A stretch of DNA of 64,000 bases from Bacillus norwichensis (GCF_014836955.1 NZ_JACSPV010000004.1:1-64000); one strand, 5' to 3'. Shown: positions 17,429-27,221, counted from the first letter of the stretch. Translations and numbers: made by a program. The notes: generated by a model from the sequence alone, not told the origin.

Positions 17429-18406
17429 TTATCGCTTTAGTATTTCTTCTAGCCTTGCCAGCTTTTCGTTTCTTTCTTTTCTCGCTTCAATGGCTTGATC
17501 CAGTGTGATCGCCACAAACCGACAGGTGGAAAGCGGTCGAGATTGCGCGACCAGATCAAGGTCCTGGCTGATGACTGTTCCAATTGTAGCAAAGCCCCCG
17601 CCGGTCGTGGCATCATTTTGTAGGACAATCAATTCTTCTTCATTTGGGAACATAATTCCGCCGATTGGATAGGCAAAATCTACTACATTTGTAAAGCTGC
17701 TTCCAGCTCCAAATGGGGGTTCTTCCTCGATAAAAGATACTTTTGCCCCTGTATATCGATAAGCGACCCGATTCGATTCAGGCGAAACTGTCCATTCAGA
17801 ATTCAAGAATGCTTTTAAGCCTTCGTCGCTAATCATATGCCCTTTAATTCCCATTGTTACTCTGATTTCCTGTGAACGCTTGAAGTTTGGGATAAATTCC
17901 AACGGTACAGATTTTCCTGCCTGCTTGAGAACTCCAGGCAAAGGTTCATTAATGTTCACCCTATCGCCTTTGATTAGCTTTCTGCCTTGGTATCCGCCAA
18001 TCTTACTTAATTCATAGGTTGAGCGGCTGCCCAGCACTTCCGGGACATTGATTCCTCCTGACACACACAAATAAGACTTCACGCCCTCCAGGCATCCCTT
18101 CAAGGTAAGATCATCGCCCTCTTGGACTGAAATTGCCTTCCAGAACTCCATTGGACTCCCATTCAGTAAAGCTTCCATCGGAGCTCCAGTCAAAGCAATC
18201 ACTGTATTTTTCTGAAATGTCATGCTTCCACCGAACACAGTCATTTCAAATCCTGCAAAATCGACAGGATTACCAACAAGAAGATTCCCGACCATGAATG
18301 AAAATTTATCCGCCGCCCCAGACGGAGGCACCCCTAAATGATAGTTTCCCAGCCTTCCTAGATCCTGTACGGTAGTCCATAGCCCCGATTCATTGATTTC
18401 TATCAT
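17429..18406 (-). CDS. pxpC: 5-oxoprolinase subunit PxpC-like (AHS2 / biotin-dependent carboxyltransferase family), first copy
   Basis: 325 aa. The N-terminus (GLWTTVQDLGRLGNYHLGVPPSGAAD, split in the family as TTVQDxGR and GVPxSGAxD), an internal SGGINVPEVLGSRSTY and C-terminal PIGGIMFPNEEELIVLQNDA are hallmarks of the KipA/AHS2 family. With PxpB it forms an ATP-dependent complex that opens 5-oxoproline or related cyclic amides. Unlike the second set at 33.4 kb, this pair has no adjacent pxpA, accB or accC. It follows pxpB with a 1-nt gap. About half of its positions look shared with the second PxpC. Confidence 0.85.
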   Translation of the reverse strand: MIEINESGLWTTVQDLGRLGNYHLGVPPSGAADKFSFMVGNLLVGNPVDFAGFEMTVFGGSMTFQKNTVIALTGAPMEALLNGSPMEFWKAISVQEGDDLTLKGCLEGVKSYLCVSGGINVPEVLGSRSTYELSKIGGYQGRKLIKGDRVNINEPLPGVLKQAGKSVPLEFIPNFKRSQEIRVTMGIKGHMISDEGLKAFLNSEWTVSPESNRVAYRYTGAKVSFIEEEPPFGAGSSFTNVVDFAYPIGGIMFPNEEELIVLQNDATTGGGFATIGTVISQDLDLVAQSRPLSTCRFVAITLDQAIEARKERNEKLARLEEILKR

Positions 18407-18407
18407 G

Positions 18408-19298
18408 TTAAAAGTCTCCTGTCAATTCACGGATGTATTCATTTCCTTTTTCAGCATATTCCAAAGGGGACAGATCTATATTTTTCATCCGATATTTATA
18501 GGTTCCTGCCTCCACTTCCTCGCGTATTCGCATGTATTCGAATTCATCAATGGATCGATATTTCCAAATGTCACCCGCTCTTGCCAAAAAATATGATTCC
18601 AGCTCTGGTAAAAATTTTTCGTGATCAACAACAGGAACAGCGGACATGCCAATAAGCTGGTAGCTTCCCGGACCGTTTACAGGATAGATGACATTGAATA
18701 CTCCTCCAATTCCGATACTGCGTGCAGGCGTATCCGTCCGAGGACTTGCATATTTCGGGGATTGAATCATCTCCTTCGGTTGGATACCGAGCGGAAAATG
18801 CCACGCAGTTCCTGGTAGAAAACCAACCATTGTTATTAAATAGGGCGTACAGGAATGTCTTTCAATAAAAGCTTCTTTACTTTTGAAGCCGTTTACCCGC
18901 ATGACATATTCAAAATTTGTTTCTTTTGGGGAATCATGCCTATTTTTAAACCGTTCTGAGTAATCCCTTGTAATCGGATCATCATACCAGATAGGAATCT
19001 CGACCATTCGTACAGATAGATTCAATTCCTTCGGATCGCTTTTCGTCAGATCAATTTCCCTTAAATAGTCCAGCAGATCCCGAGCGGAAATGATATCAGG
19101 ATTGTAGCGAACCAAATAAGAGGCGTTGGAAGAAGCAATGTCCGTAATGCCCGGAATATTTCTTTTTCTCAGTTCAGCGGTAATTGCCAATGCCTTAAAA
19201 TTGCTTTCCACCCTCATATCACGGGAAATTTCCGCATATATATATTCGTCACCGCCAAAATTAAAATTCGTTTCAGGCAATGTAAACAACGTCTCCAC
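18408..19298 (-). CDS. pxpB: 5-oxoprolinase subunit PxpB-like (AHS1/KipI family), first copy
   Basis: 296 aa AHS1-domain protein. Conserved features are PNASYLVRYNP-like SNASYLVRYNP (about residue 63), TMVGFLPGTAWHFPLG (about 150) and PRTDTPARSIGIGG with GVFNVIYPVNGPGSYQLIG (about 190-215). It pairs with PxpC. The start shown is GTG, directly after the regulator gene; a TTG three codons later is better placed relative to AGGTGG. It is transcribed 2 nt downstream of the sigma-54 activator gene, tying this pair to the regulator and the molybdenum-enzyme maturation genes. Confidence 0.83.
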   Translation of the reverse strand: METLFTLPETNFNFGGDEYIYAEISRDMRVESNFKALAITAELRKRNIPGITDIASSNASYLVRYNPDIISARDLLDYLREIDLTKSDPKELNLSVRMVEIPIWYDDPITRDYSERFKNRHDSPKETNFEYVMRVNGFKSKEAFIERHSCTPYLITMVGFLPGTAWHFPLGIQPKEMIQSPKYASPRTDTPARSIGIGGVFNVIYPVNGPGSYQLIGMSAVPVVDHEKFLPELESYFLARAGDIWKYRSIDEFEYMRIREEVEAGTYKYRMKNIDLSPLEYAEKGNEYIRELTGDF

Positions 19299-19300
19299 CT

Positions 19301-21328
19301 CTATTTTTTGATCTTTTTCATTCGCCTGCTGATGGTGGCTGGGCTTACACCCAAAATTTCCGATACTTTTGCAGCCGTTCCGTACTTCTTCATCCCCAGT
19401 TCAATCAACTGTGTTTCAAGCTCAGCCACTGCCTCTTTAAGCGGCATCACTTCCAATACGAGCGGCTGTTTTTTCTTAGTTTCCTCATCACCATATAGAA
19501 CCTTCAAAACAATCTCGCGGTCAATCCATTCTTCCTGGCTAAAAACGATTAATCTTTCAACTATGTTTTCAAGCTCTCGGATGTTCCCAGGCCACCCGTA
19601 CATTTCCAGCACAGAGATGGCATCAGGCGTATAGCTCTTTTCTATGTTATACATCTGCTTAAACTGTTCGAGAAAATATACCGCTAGCGGAAAAATATCT
19701 TCCTTCCTTTCACGCAGCGGAGGAATGCGAATAGGAATAACATTCAAACGGTAAAAGAGATCCTCACGAAACTCACCATCAGCCACCATTTCTTTCAAAT
19801 CCCTGTTCGTGGCAGCGATAATGCGCACATCTATCGGGATTGTTTCCGTACCACCAATCCGCGCAACCTCCCGTTCCTGTATAACGCGAAGCAGTTTTAC
19901 CTGCATATTCAGCGGAAGATCCCCGATTTCATCAAGAAAAATTGTTCCTTTATGAGCAAGCTCGAACAAGCCTGCCTTCCCTCTGCGGTCAGCTCCGGTA
20001 AATGCTCCTTTTTCATACCCGAACAGCTCGCTTTCAATTAATTGCTCTGGGATGGCCCCGCAATTGACTCGGATAAACGGAGAATCCTTCCGAAGGCTGG
20101 CAAAGTGAATTTCGTGCGCGAACACTTCTTTACCAGCGCCTGATTCCCCTTCAAGGAGAATCGTTGAATTCATCTTAGCCGCTCTCCGCAAATTGCTTAG
20201 CAACGCAGATATTTTACCGGAACGATAAACTATCTTTTTTTTCTCCGTCTTAACTGATTGCGTATTTTGCTCTGTTTCAGTATGAGCTGGTGCAGTTGAA
20301 GTGATATCCCGAGATAGAATAACCACCTTTTCCAGCTTTCCTTCATGATATACCGGTGTAGCAACTGACCAAAATCTAGTTTGGTCAGCGGACTCCTGAA
20401 TGGATGTCACTTTCTTCTGCTGCTTCACGCATATATCAAAAATATTCGGCTGAAAAATATTCCGCCTAGTAAAATCTTCAATTTTCTTTCCAATAATCTG
20501 CTCTGCTTCCTTCGCTTTCCAGAAATTTTTTAAAAACTTTCCAGCTACCCGCAGGATTGTCCCATTTTCATCGGTGACCAAAATCTGCTCATTGGAGGAG
20601 TCATATACTGCCTGCAAATCGGAATACAGATGCCGGACAAAGTCCACTTCCTGGACAGCCTCTTCGAATTCTTCCCGAAGGAAGAACATGTGTACAAGAC
20701 CTGTGATTGTCCCATCAATTTTCAGCGGGTAAAAATTACCGCTCATTTGCTTAAAATTGATTGTGCTGTTCACACTTACAAGTGTTTCTCCATCCAGTAC
20801 CCTCCGCAAATCTTTCTCCATTGTCAACAGAGTTTGATAATTGCGGGATAAAAGGAAAGACCCTGGCATCCCCAAAAATCTTTCCGCGGTTTCGTTCATG
20901 AATTCAATTTCATATTGGCTATTTGTTCTGATGATCCCAACTCCCGCACCATGAATAATCTCATTTAAATGCACCAATTGACGCTCGTTCATTTGATAGC
21001 GGGCATGTTCGACAGTACTGTATCCGGAGACACCACCGCTTGAATTTACCCCGATGACCACCGTCACATTATGAAAAAATTCGACCTGAAGCGAGTCAGG
21101 AACCTTCAAAATATCATCCTTATATTGAACTTGTTCATTAAGACTTTTCCCTGTCCCAATTTGCTCAAGTAAAAAACCATTTGTAATGTAACCGATCAAT
21201 GCACCTTGCTTCTCAACAAAAGCGATATCAGTTTGCGCACTTGTAAGCTTTTGAATAACCGACTTAATCGAATAATTGTGTTTGACCACTGCTGCAATCG
21301 GTTTCAGTATGTCTTTCCAAAGAATCAA
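19301..21328 (-). CDS. Sigma-54-dependent transcriptional activator (enhancer-binding protein)
   Basis: 675 aa. The N-terminus resembles a CBS-pair region (about 5-110), followed by two PAS-like sensory domains (about 115-215 and 235-345). The AAA+ domain has Walker A GESGAGKE (394-401), the sigma-54 contact loop GAFTGA (441-446) and Walker B TIFLDEIGDL. The C-terminal Fis-type helix-turn-helix is GTAAKVSEILGVSPATISRR. The intact GAFTGA motif means it should work with sigma-54 (SigL). Start TTG after GGGGGGATCTC. It is co-directional with the cofactor maturation genes upstream and pxpBC downstream. A -24/-12 promoter at 35338-35353 with an upstream palindrome pair is its best candidate target. 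Confidence 0.9.
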   Translation of the reverse strand: MILWKDILKPIAAVVKHNYSIKSVIQKLTSAQTDIAFVEKQGALIGYITNGFLLEQIGTGKSLNEQVQYKDDILKVPDSLQVEFFHNVTVVIGVNSSGGVSGYSTVEHARYQMNERQLVHLNEIIHGAGVGIIRTNSQYEIEFMNETAERFLGMPGSFLLSRNYQTLLTMEKDLRRVLDGETLVSVNSTINFKQMSGNFYPLKIDGTITGLVHMFFLREEFEEAVQEVDFVRHLYSDLQAVYDSSNEQILVTDENGTILRVAGKFLKNFWKAKEAEQIIGKKIEDFTRRNIFQPNIFDICVKQQKKVTSIQESADQTRFWSVATPVYHEGKLEKVVILSRDITSTAPAHTETEQNTQSVKTEKKKIVYRSGKISALLSNLRRAAKMNSTILLEGESGAGKEVFAHEIHFASLRKDSPFIRVNCGAIPEQLIESELFGYEKGAFTGADRRGKAGLFELAHKGTIFLDEIGDLPLNMQVKLLRVIQEREVARIGGTETIPIDVRIIAATNRDLKEMVADGEFREDLFYRLNVIPIRIPPLRERKEDIFPLAVYFLEQFKQMYNIEKSYTPDAISVLEMYGWPGNIRELENIVERLIVFSQEEWIDREIVLKVLYGDEETKKKQPLVLEVMPLKEAVAELETQLIELGMKKYGTAAKVSEILGVSPATISRRMKKIKK

Positions 21329-21379
21329 GAGATCCCCCCTGTTCGAGAAGAGATTTTCTTCTATTATACTGTTTTTTTA

Positions 21380-21997
21380 TCAAGTTTGCCGATAAAATCT
21401 CCCGGCCCTCTCGTAACCTTCAGGAGTATCAATATCGTATAAAATCCCCTGATCCTCAACAGGGAATCTTTTCCTAATTGAAAATTGCTCCATCATTACT
21501 TTTGCTCCCTGATCACCGTCAATCTGCTGGAACCATTCCGCATTTACATGACCAAAAAACACGGGATGACCCGCAGTCCCTTGAAAACTTGGCCGGAGCA
21601 CAAATGGGACATCTGTTTCTTGAAGCATGAGAGTTCCCCGTTCATATATATCGTGAACTGTTTCTTGAGAAAGAAAAGGAAGATCAGCAAGAAACACCAT
21701 TACGCTTGAATGGTGTTCATTCATTTGGCTTAAACCACATTTTAACGAGGCTCCTTGCCCCGATCTGTAATCTTTATTCACTACCCAGCGAAACCGGACA
21801 TCCTGAACAGTAATTGCTCGCTGAATCGCATCTGCCTCGTGGCCAATGACAGCGATGATTTCGGTAAAGTCCTCACCAAGCGCTCGATCAATGATATGTG
21901 CCAATATGGGACGACCTCCCAAAGGCAATAATTGCTTGGCTCTGCCCATTCTAGAAGAAGTACCTGCAGCAAGTATGATAGCACTCGTCTGTATCAT
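21380..21997 (-). CDS. MocA-like molybdopterin nucleotidyltransferase
   Basis: About 206 aa NTP-transferase fold with the N-terminal motif IILAAGTSSRMGRAKQLLPL (nucleotide binding). It has FLADLPFL (metal-binding Asp) near the middle and GTAGHPVFFG later. MocA/MobA family enzymes attach CMP or GMP to molybdopterin; xanthine-dehydrogenase-family enzymes use the CMP form, so a MocA role fits the molybdenum hydroxylase encoded upstream. The upstream ATG overlaps the stop of xdhC (ATGA), but GGAAGGG is best spaced for the ATG at 21997, which begins MIQTSAIILAAG. Confidence 0.82.
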   Translation of the reverse strand: MIQTSAIILAAGTSSRMGRAKQLLPLGGRPILAHIIDRALGEDFTEIIAVIGHEADAIQRAITVQDVRFRWVVNKDYRSGQGASLKCGLSQMNEHHSSVMVFLADLPFLSQETVHDIYERGTLMLQETDVPFVLRPSFQGTAGHPVFFGHVNAEWFQQIDGDQGAKVMMEQFSIRKRFPVEDQGILYDIDTPEGYERAGRFYRQT

Positions 21998-22011
21998 AAT
22001 CATCCCTTCCA

Positions 22012-23130
22012 TCATGAGCTAATAGTTGCACTTTGGTGGATCATTTTTGAATTCTGCAAAAACCCGCCTGCATGCCCTTTTTGTACCGCAATGATTTCTG
22101 CCATGATGCTAATGGCAATCTCCTCGGGCGTTTCCGAACCGATATCAAGACCAATGGGGCTGTGCATCCGTTTAAGCTGTTTCTCCGTAAACTGGATTCC
22201 TTCCTCTTGGATCGCTTCAATCATTCGGGCCCGTCGTTTGTGCGGACCGAGAATCCCAATATAAGGAGCTGGAGAAGGTAAGACAAACTTCAGCGTTTCC
22301 CGATCCCTGTCAATATGATGGTTCATGACGATGATATATGTATGCGGACTAATTTTTACTTCTTCCTTAAATTTTGTAATATCAGTCAAAATCCTTTCCG
22401 CCCCTGGAAATCTTTCCTGACTATTATAGAAAGGCCTTGGATCAACTACAGTTGTTTTCCATCCAAGAGAGACTGCATATTTAGCTACTGGAATAGCATC
22501 ATGACCAGCGCCAAAAATAACAAGATTAGAAGGCGGTGTATATACGTCAATGAAAATATCAAGCTCATTCCCACTCTCTTCAGCAAAAGGCCGGGAAAAG
22601 GATTTCGGATTCTTTTCGTTCATCTTTTGGTGTGCAATCGTAATGGCCTGTGCTTGAACGTTTGAATCTGAAAATTCTCCCACCGGTGCCCCTTTTTTTG
22701 GAATGAACACATGCGCTCCGCTCCCACCTTCCTGTAAAATGGTTGCCAAAACGCAGGGCTGTTCTTCTTTTATCGTAGATAGCCAAAGGTCAAAAGCTGG
22801 ATCTTCCTGTTGGGGAATTGGTTCAATATAAATGTCGACTGTTCCCGGGCAGCCAAGCCCCAGCCCCCAAACAAGATTTTCATCCATATCATATGTTTTT
22901 AAGGTAGGGATACCAGAACTAATCACCTGCTTCGCCACTTCTGCAACATCTGTTTCCAAACAACCGCCCGAAACCATGCCGATCCGATTTTCATTTTCAT
23001 CAATGAGCATTTTAGCTCCCTCTCGCCGGTAGGCCGACCCATGTACTCTAACTACCGTTGCAAGGGCAGCCCCTATTCTTTTTTCCCGGGCTTCGATGAT
23101 AGTTTCTATGATTTTCTCATTTTCAGTCAT
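22012..23130 (-). CDS. XdhC/CoxF family molybdenum cofactor maturation protein
   Basis: 372 aa with an N-terminal XdhC domain (about residues 10-80, IGAALATVVRVHGSAYRREG and MVSGGCLETDV) and a C-terminal Rossmann-like domain (about 215-350, NLVIFGAGHDAIPVAKYA). XdhC proteins bind sulfurated molybdenum cofactor and deliver it to xanthine-dehydrogenase-family apoenzymes. Good AGGAGG site before the ATG. It sits between the VWA protein and the MocA-like gene in a continuous operon. Confidence 0.87.
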   Translation of the reverse strand: MTENEKIIETIIEAREKRIGAALATVVRVHGSAYRREGAKMLIDENENRIGMVSGGCLETDVAEVAKQVISSGIPTLKTYDMDENLVWGLGLGCPGTVDIYIEPIPQQEDPAFDLWLSTIKEEQPCVLATILQEGGSGAHVFIPKKGAPVGEFSDSNVQAQAITIAHQKMNEKNPKSFSRPFAEESGNELDIFIDVYTPPSNLVIFGAGHDAIPVAKYAVSLGWKTTVVDPRPFYNSQERFPGAERILTDITKFKEEVKISPHTYIIVMNHHIDRDRETLKFVLPSPAPYIGILGPHKRRARMIEAIQEEGIQFTEKQLKRMHSPIGLDIGSETPEEIAISIMAEIIAVQKGHAGGFLQNSKMIHQSATISS

Positions 23131-23136
23131 GGCTCT

Positions 23137-24330
23137 TTACCTCCTAATCTTGATCTTTTTAGCCAGTTTTAGAAATGATTGTGCATCAGAGGCTCTATCA
23201 AAAAGATCAACATATTTAAGCGCCGCCTTCATTCCGCGGGCTGTCGGTTCATATCCATCAATTTTCAGCAATGGATTTAACCAAATAACAGCGGATGTCT
23301 TTCTTTGTATTTCCCCCATTGCCCACGTTATATGGGTAATGTCCCCTGCATCCAGACCGTCGCTGGCAATCAGAACCACCATATCTTGATGAAGCAATCG
23401 CAATCCATAATCCTGTACAAAGGAATAGATAGATTCACCAATGCACGTCCCCCCTCCCCAGGAATCTCCCAGCTGCTTCAATACCGGAAGGTCGATACGG
23501 CGCTCTAGCAACTGATCCGTAACCCTTTTAATTTTTGTAGAAAAAAGAAAAACCTCCACATGCCTTGTGTATTTTGACAATGCATATGCAAACTGCAGAA
23601 AACAGTGAGCATACGAGGACATGGAACGGCTGGCATCGCATAAAAGAACAAACTTAGCCCCCTGCCTTTTTCGTTTTTTCCAATATAAACGCACAGGATA
23701 TCCACCTGTTTGCAGGCTTCCTCGAATTGTTCTTCGAAAATCGAGCCTGCGGCCTTTTTTCGCCGCCTGATAGGATTGCGCTCTTTTCAATTCTATTTTT
23801 CTTATAAACATTTTCGCCGCTGCTTCCATATCTCCCAGTTCATCTGGTGGAATGTAAGCTTGAAATTCATTCGACTGGTTAAATGCCATTTTTGAAGCGA
23901 CCCATGACAAATTCCGCTCTTCACCAATAAATTCATTGTCTTTTAATGTCGTTCCCGTTTTTCCAAAAGGCGCTTTACCCTGCTTACGCTCTACTGCTTT
24001 TTCATGATCCAGTTCCTCTTTCTGAGCGTATGTTTCTTTTCTTCCACTTTGTTCTTCATCACTCAGATAATGAAGCATTTCTTTACTTACTCTATTTTCT
24101 TTTATGTTCAAAAAGAACTCTTTGAACGCATGATCAAAAATTGCTTGTTCCTCCATGCTTGAGCAGAGAACAAGGCGTAAACACGCCTGAAATTGCTCCC
24201 TGTTAAAAATATCGATTGTCTCGACTGCTCGGATGCTGTCCATCGTTTCCTGCGGACCGATTAAAAAGCCCAGGCCCCGTAAATGGAGACAAAATTTGAG
24301 TATATGGTTGGAAAGTGTACGTATCAGCAT
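23137..24330 (-). CDS. VWA domain protein, CoxE family
   Basis: 397 aa. The C-terminal von Willebrand A domain has a MIDAS DxSxS motif (CDASRSMSSYAHCFLQFAY, about residue 225) and a GGGTCIG segment; the N-terminal half is helical and charged. CoxE works with the MoxR ATPase CoxD in maturing the active site of carbon-monoxide-dehydrogenase-type enzymes. The spacing of 12 nt from the ATPase gene and the AGGGAG site support an operon. Here the target would be the Mo hydroxylase at 26.4-30.1 kb. Confidence 0.85.
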   Translation of the reverse strand: MLIRTLSNHILKFCLHLRGLGFLIGPQETMDSIRAVETIDIFNREQFQACLRLVLCSSMEEQAIFDHAFKEFFLNIKENRVSKEMLHYLSDEEQSGRKETYAQKEELDHEKAVERKQGKAPFGKTGTTLKDNEFIGEERNLSWVASKMAFNQSNEFQAYIPPDELGDMEAAAKMFIRKIELKRAQSYQAAKKGRRLDFRRTIRGSLQTGGYPVRLYWKKRKRQGAKFVLLCDASRSMSSYAHCFLQFAYALSKYTRHVEVFLFSTKIKRVTDQLLERRIDLPVLKQLGDSWGGGTCIGESIYSFVQDYGLRLLHQDMVVLIASDGLDAGDITHITWAMGEIQRKTSAVIWLNPLLKIDGYEPTARGMKAALKYVDLFDRASDAQSFLKLAKKIKIRR

Positions 24331-24342
24331 GCCAGACTCCCT

Positions 24343-25236
24343 TCAGAACTTGGCCAGTGACAGAAGGTTTCCTTCATTGATCTCTTTTTCAAGCGTTTCC
24401 CAATCTTCCTGGTCCTTGATAAAGCAACCGAGCGTTTGAAGCACTGCATCTTTGTCCAGATCACTTTGATTTATAGCCATCAAGGCAAATGCCCAATCGA
24501 GACTTTCGGCTATCCCGGGAATTTTCGAGAGCGGCATCCTGCGGACAAGCTGCATCATATTTACGATCTGCTGCGTTAACTGATCATTGATATTGGGAAT
24601 TCGTGCGTGCAGAATAGCAGACTCTTTTTCCACATCGGGATAAGTAACCCAATGATACAAACAGCGTCTGCGAAGCGCATCACTCAGCTCCCGCGTCCGA
24701 TTCGACGTCAAAATAACGTATGGTGGATGCTTCGCACGAATAGTCCCTAATTCAGGAATGGTAATTTGAAATTCAGCAAGTGCCTCCAGTAAAAAAGCTT
24801 CAAACTCCTCATCTGCGCGATCCACCTCATCAATCAAAAGAACGGGCGATGAATGCTCATCCGTCAAAGCATCAAGAATGGGACGCGTAAGAAGGAATGG
24901 CTTACTGAAAATGGCCGCCTCTCTCTCATCCAAAGAGACATCGCTGTTTTCAGTCAAACGAATATGAAGCATTTGTTTAGCGTAATTCCATTCATATAAA
25001 GCTGAATTCACATCAAGCCCCTCATAACATTGCAACCGAATCAGCCGGGTATCCAAAGATTTCGCCAGCACCTTGGCAAGCTCCGTCTTGCCTACACCTG
25101 CTGGCCCTTCAATTAACAGGGGCTTATTCAATGCTGTAACAAGATGTAATGCTGTCAACATAGCTTGATCCGTAATATAGCCTTGTTTTTTAAACGCTAC
25201 TTCGATTGATTGTGCATGACAGCTAATAAGAACCAC
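24343..25236 (-). CDS. MoxR-type AAA+ ATPase, CoxD family
   Basis: About 297 aa. Walker A EGPAGVGKTELAK, Walker B VLLIDEVDRAD and sensor-1 ILTSNRTRELSDALRRRC (which includes the arginine finger). LQCYEGLDVNSALYEWNY is characteristic of the CoxD branch of MoxR proteins. It acts as a chaperone-like ATPase in metal-site assembly with the VWA partner. The start is uncertain: the frame stays open to a TTG at 25263, and no ATG with a good ribosome binding site exists. I use the GTG at 25236, about where relatives begin. Immediately upstream lies a roughly 1 kb minisatellite that separates it from the catalytic subunit genes. Confidence 0.83.
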   Translation of the reverse strand: MVLISCHAQSIEVAFKKQGYITDQAMLTALHLVTALNKPLLIEGPAGVGKTELAKVLAKSLDTRLIRLQCYEGLDVNSALYEWNYAKQMLHIRLTENSDVSLDEREAAIFSKPFLLTRPILDALTDEHSSPVLLIDEVDRADEEFEAFLLEALAEFQITIPELGTIRAKHPPYVILTSNRTRELSDALRRRCLYHWVTYPDVEKESAILHARIPNINDQLTQQIVNMMQLVRRMPLSKIPGIAESLDWAFALMAINQSDLDKDAVLQTLGCFIKDQEDWETLEKEINEGNLLSLAKF

Positions 25237-25309
25237 CTCATTTGGAAAAATTGTAAAAAGCAATCCTTTTTAAGCGTGCTAGAAATATTAGTTGTTTGAA
25301 TGATTTTTT

Positions 25310-26331
25310 CGGGATTTGCACGATAAGCTCGGGGTTCGAACAGTTTCTTCGCCTTTTCGCTCGATAACCTCGACATTCGCACGATTATTCACTTTTTCGC
25401 TCGATAATCCAGACATTCGCACGATTATTCACTTTTTCGCTCGATAATCCAGACATTCGCACGATTATTCACTTTTTCACTCGATAATCTCGATGTTCGC
25501 ACGTTTTTTCGCTGTTTCGCTCAATAATCTCGATGTTCGAACGTTTCTTCACCTGTTCGCTCGATAATCTCGACATTCGCACGATCCTTCGCCTTTTCGC
25601 TCGATAATCTCGGCGTTCGCACGATTATTCGCTGTTTCGCTCAATAATCTCGGCGTTCGCACGATTCTTCACTTTTTCGCTCGATAATCTCGGCGTTCGC
25701 ACGATTATTCGCCTTTTCGCACAATAATCTCGATGTTCGCACGATTCTTCACTTTTTCGCTCGATAATCCAGACATTCGCACGATTATTCACTTTTTCGC
25801 TCGATAATCCAGACATTCGCACGATTATTCGCCTGTTCGCACAATAACCTCGGCGTTCGCACGATTATTCGCTGTTTCGCTCAATAATCTCGGCGTTCGC
25901 ACGATTATTCGCCTGTTCGCACAATAACCTCGACATTCGCACGATCCTTCACTTTTTCGCTCGATAATCCAGACATTCGCACGATTATTCGCCTGTTCGC
26001 TCGATAATCTCGACATTCGCACGTTTCTTCTCCGTTTCGCTCGATAATCTTGACGTGCGCACGATTATTCGCCTTTTCGCTCGATAATCTCGACATTCGC
26101 ACGTTTCTTCTCCGTTTCGCTCGATAATCTTGACGTGCGCACGATTATTCGCCTTTTCGCTCGATAATCTCGACATTCGCACGTTTCTTCTCCGTTTCGC
26201 TCGATAATCTTGACGTGCGCACGTTTCTCCGCCTTTTCGCTCAATAATCCAGACATTCGCACGATTCTTCACTTTTTCGCTCGATAATCTTGACGTGCGC
26301 ACGATTCTTCTCCGTTTCGCTCGATAATCTC
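25310..26331. repeat. Minisatellite: about 25 tandem units of 40 bp, each two 20-bp half-units
   Basis: The whole gap between the Mo-hydroxylase FAD subunit and the CoxD-like gene is a tandem array with a 40-bp period. On the plus strand the half-units read approximately TCGATAATCTCGACATTCGC and ACGATTATTCGCCTTTTCGC; they are related to each other, giving a 20-bp sub-period. Between about 25999 and 26240 a variant pair forms an 80-bp higher-order repeat with near identity. There are no unique spacers, so it is not CRISPR. Open minus-strand frames through the array are by-products of its composition. Confidence 0.93.
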
Positions 26332-26332
26332 A

Positions 26333-26354
26333 GTGGGGAGCGCAGCCTCCCCAC
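26333..26354 (-). terminator. Hairpin at the end of the catalytic-subunit genes
   Basis: GTGGGGAG / CTCCCCAC 8-bp GC-rich stem with a 6-nt loop, 9 bp past the FAD-subunit stop and directly abutting the minisatellite. There is no T-run, so it may be an RNA stabiliser or weak terminator that sets different transcript levels for catalytic and maturation genes. Confidence 0.5.
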
Positions 26355-26363
26355 ATATTATTT

Positions 26364-27221
26364 TTAAAGTAAGATTGATTTTAAAGCGCGCGCTGTGTAA
26401 ATTTTACATAGTTGTTCTCTATATTCTTCTGATGCGAATAGATCACTTCCCATATCTGCGTTTTCGGCAGCAAGTCCTGCCGCCGAATCGATGACAGCTT
26501 CTGATGGAATTTGTCCCATTAACGCCTGTTCGACTGTTTCCGCCCGGAACACTATATCTCCCGCTCCGGTGATACCTATCTTGATATAATCAATTTTCTT
26601 GTCATTGTCTGTGCCTGCTACAACAGCAACACCGACTACAGGATAGCCCGATGCGGGGTGGAAATACTTCAGATAGGTCGATTTCGTATGTGAAGGAGGA
26701 ATCGCAAATGTCACATTTGTTACGATGCCATTCTCCGGCATCATTGTAATCAATGGCCCGATGATGAAGCTGTCAAGGTCCATTGTTTCTTCTCCGTCCT
26801 CCCCTTGAATCGTCAGTTGTGCATCAAGAACAATTGCGGCCGCAGGCAAATCCGCCGCTGGATCAGCATGTGCGATATTACCTCCGACTGTTCCACGATT
26901 TCTAATTTGAATATCGCCAACCTGGCGCGCAGCTTCAGCCAAAACCGGAATATACTCTTTAATTATCAGGTTGGTAGCCGCCTCCCGATGTGTGGTCATC
27001 GCTCCAACGACGATACGGTCTTCAGCTTTGCGTACACCTTTCAACTTAGAAATACGGCTAATATCAATCAAAGTCCCAGGCTCTGTCAGCCTAAACTTCA
27101 TCAAAGGGAGCAAACTGTGCCCACCAGCAATTAACTTTCCTTCCCCGTCGCTTTCTTGGAGCAATTGAATTGCCTGTTCAACCGAATTGGCACGAACATA
27201 ATCAAATTTAGCTGGAATCAT
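26364..27221 (-). CDS. Molybdenum hydroxylase FAD-binding subunit (CoxM-like)
   Basis: 285 aa. The FAD-binding motifs are AGGHSLLPLMKFRL (about residues 33-46) and TVGGNIAHADPAADLP (about 102-117). It transfers electrons from the Fe-S subunit to an acceptor via FAD. The start is ATG overlapping the large-subunit stop (ATGA), with GGGGAGGG upstream; a longer frame starting 11 codons earlier would overlap the large subunit. Third gene of a small-large-medium arrangement. Confidence 0.88.
   Translation of the reverse strand: MIPAKFDYVRANSVEQAIQLLQESDGEGKLIAGGHSLLPLMKFRLTEPGTLIDISRISKLKGVRKAEDRIVVGAMTTHREAATNLIIKEYIPVLAEAARQVGDIQIRNRGTVGGNIAHADPAADLPAAAIVLDAQLTIQGEDGEETMDLDSFIIGPLITMMPENGIVTNVTFAIPPSHTKSTYLKYFHPASGYPVVGVAVVAGTDNDKKIDYIKIGITGAGDIVFRAETVEQALMGQIPSEAVIDSAAGLAAENADMGSDLFASEEYREQLCKIYTARALKSILL

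Noticed and set aside
25625..26302. Several overlapping minus-strand open frames of 65-105 codons with Arg/Glu/Ile-rich repeats
   Set aside because: They are products of the 40-bp tandem array: they have no ribosome binding sites, overlap one another, and simply repeat every 120 bp.
25310..26331. Possible CRISPR array
   Set aside because: Units are joined head to tail without unique spacers, half-units resemble each other, and no cas genes are near.
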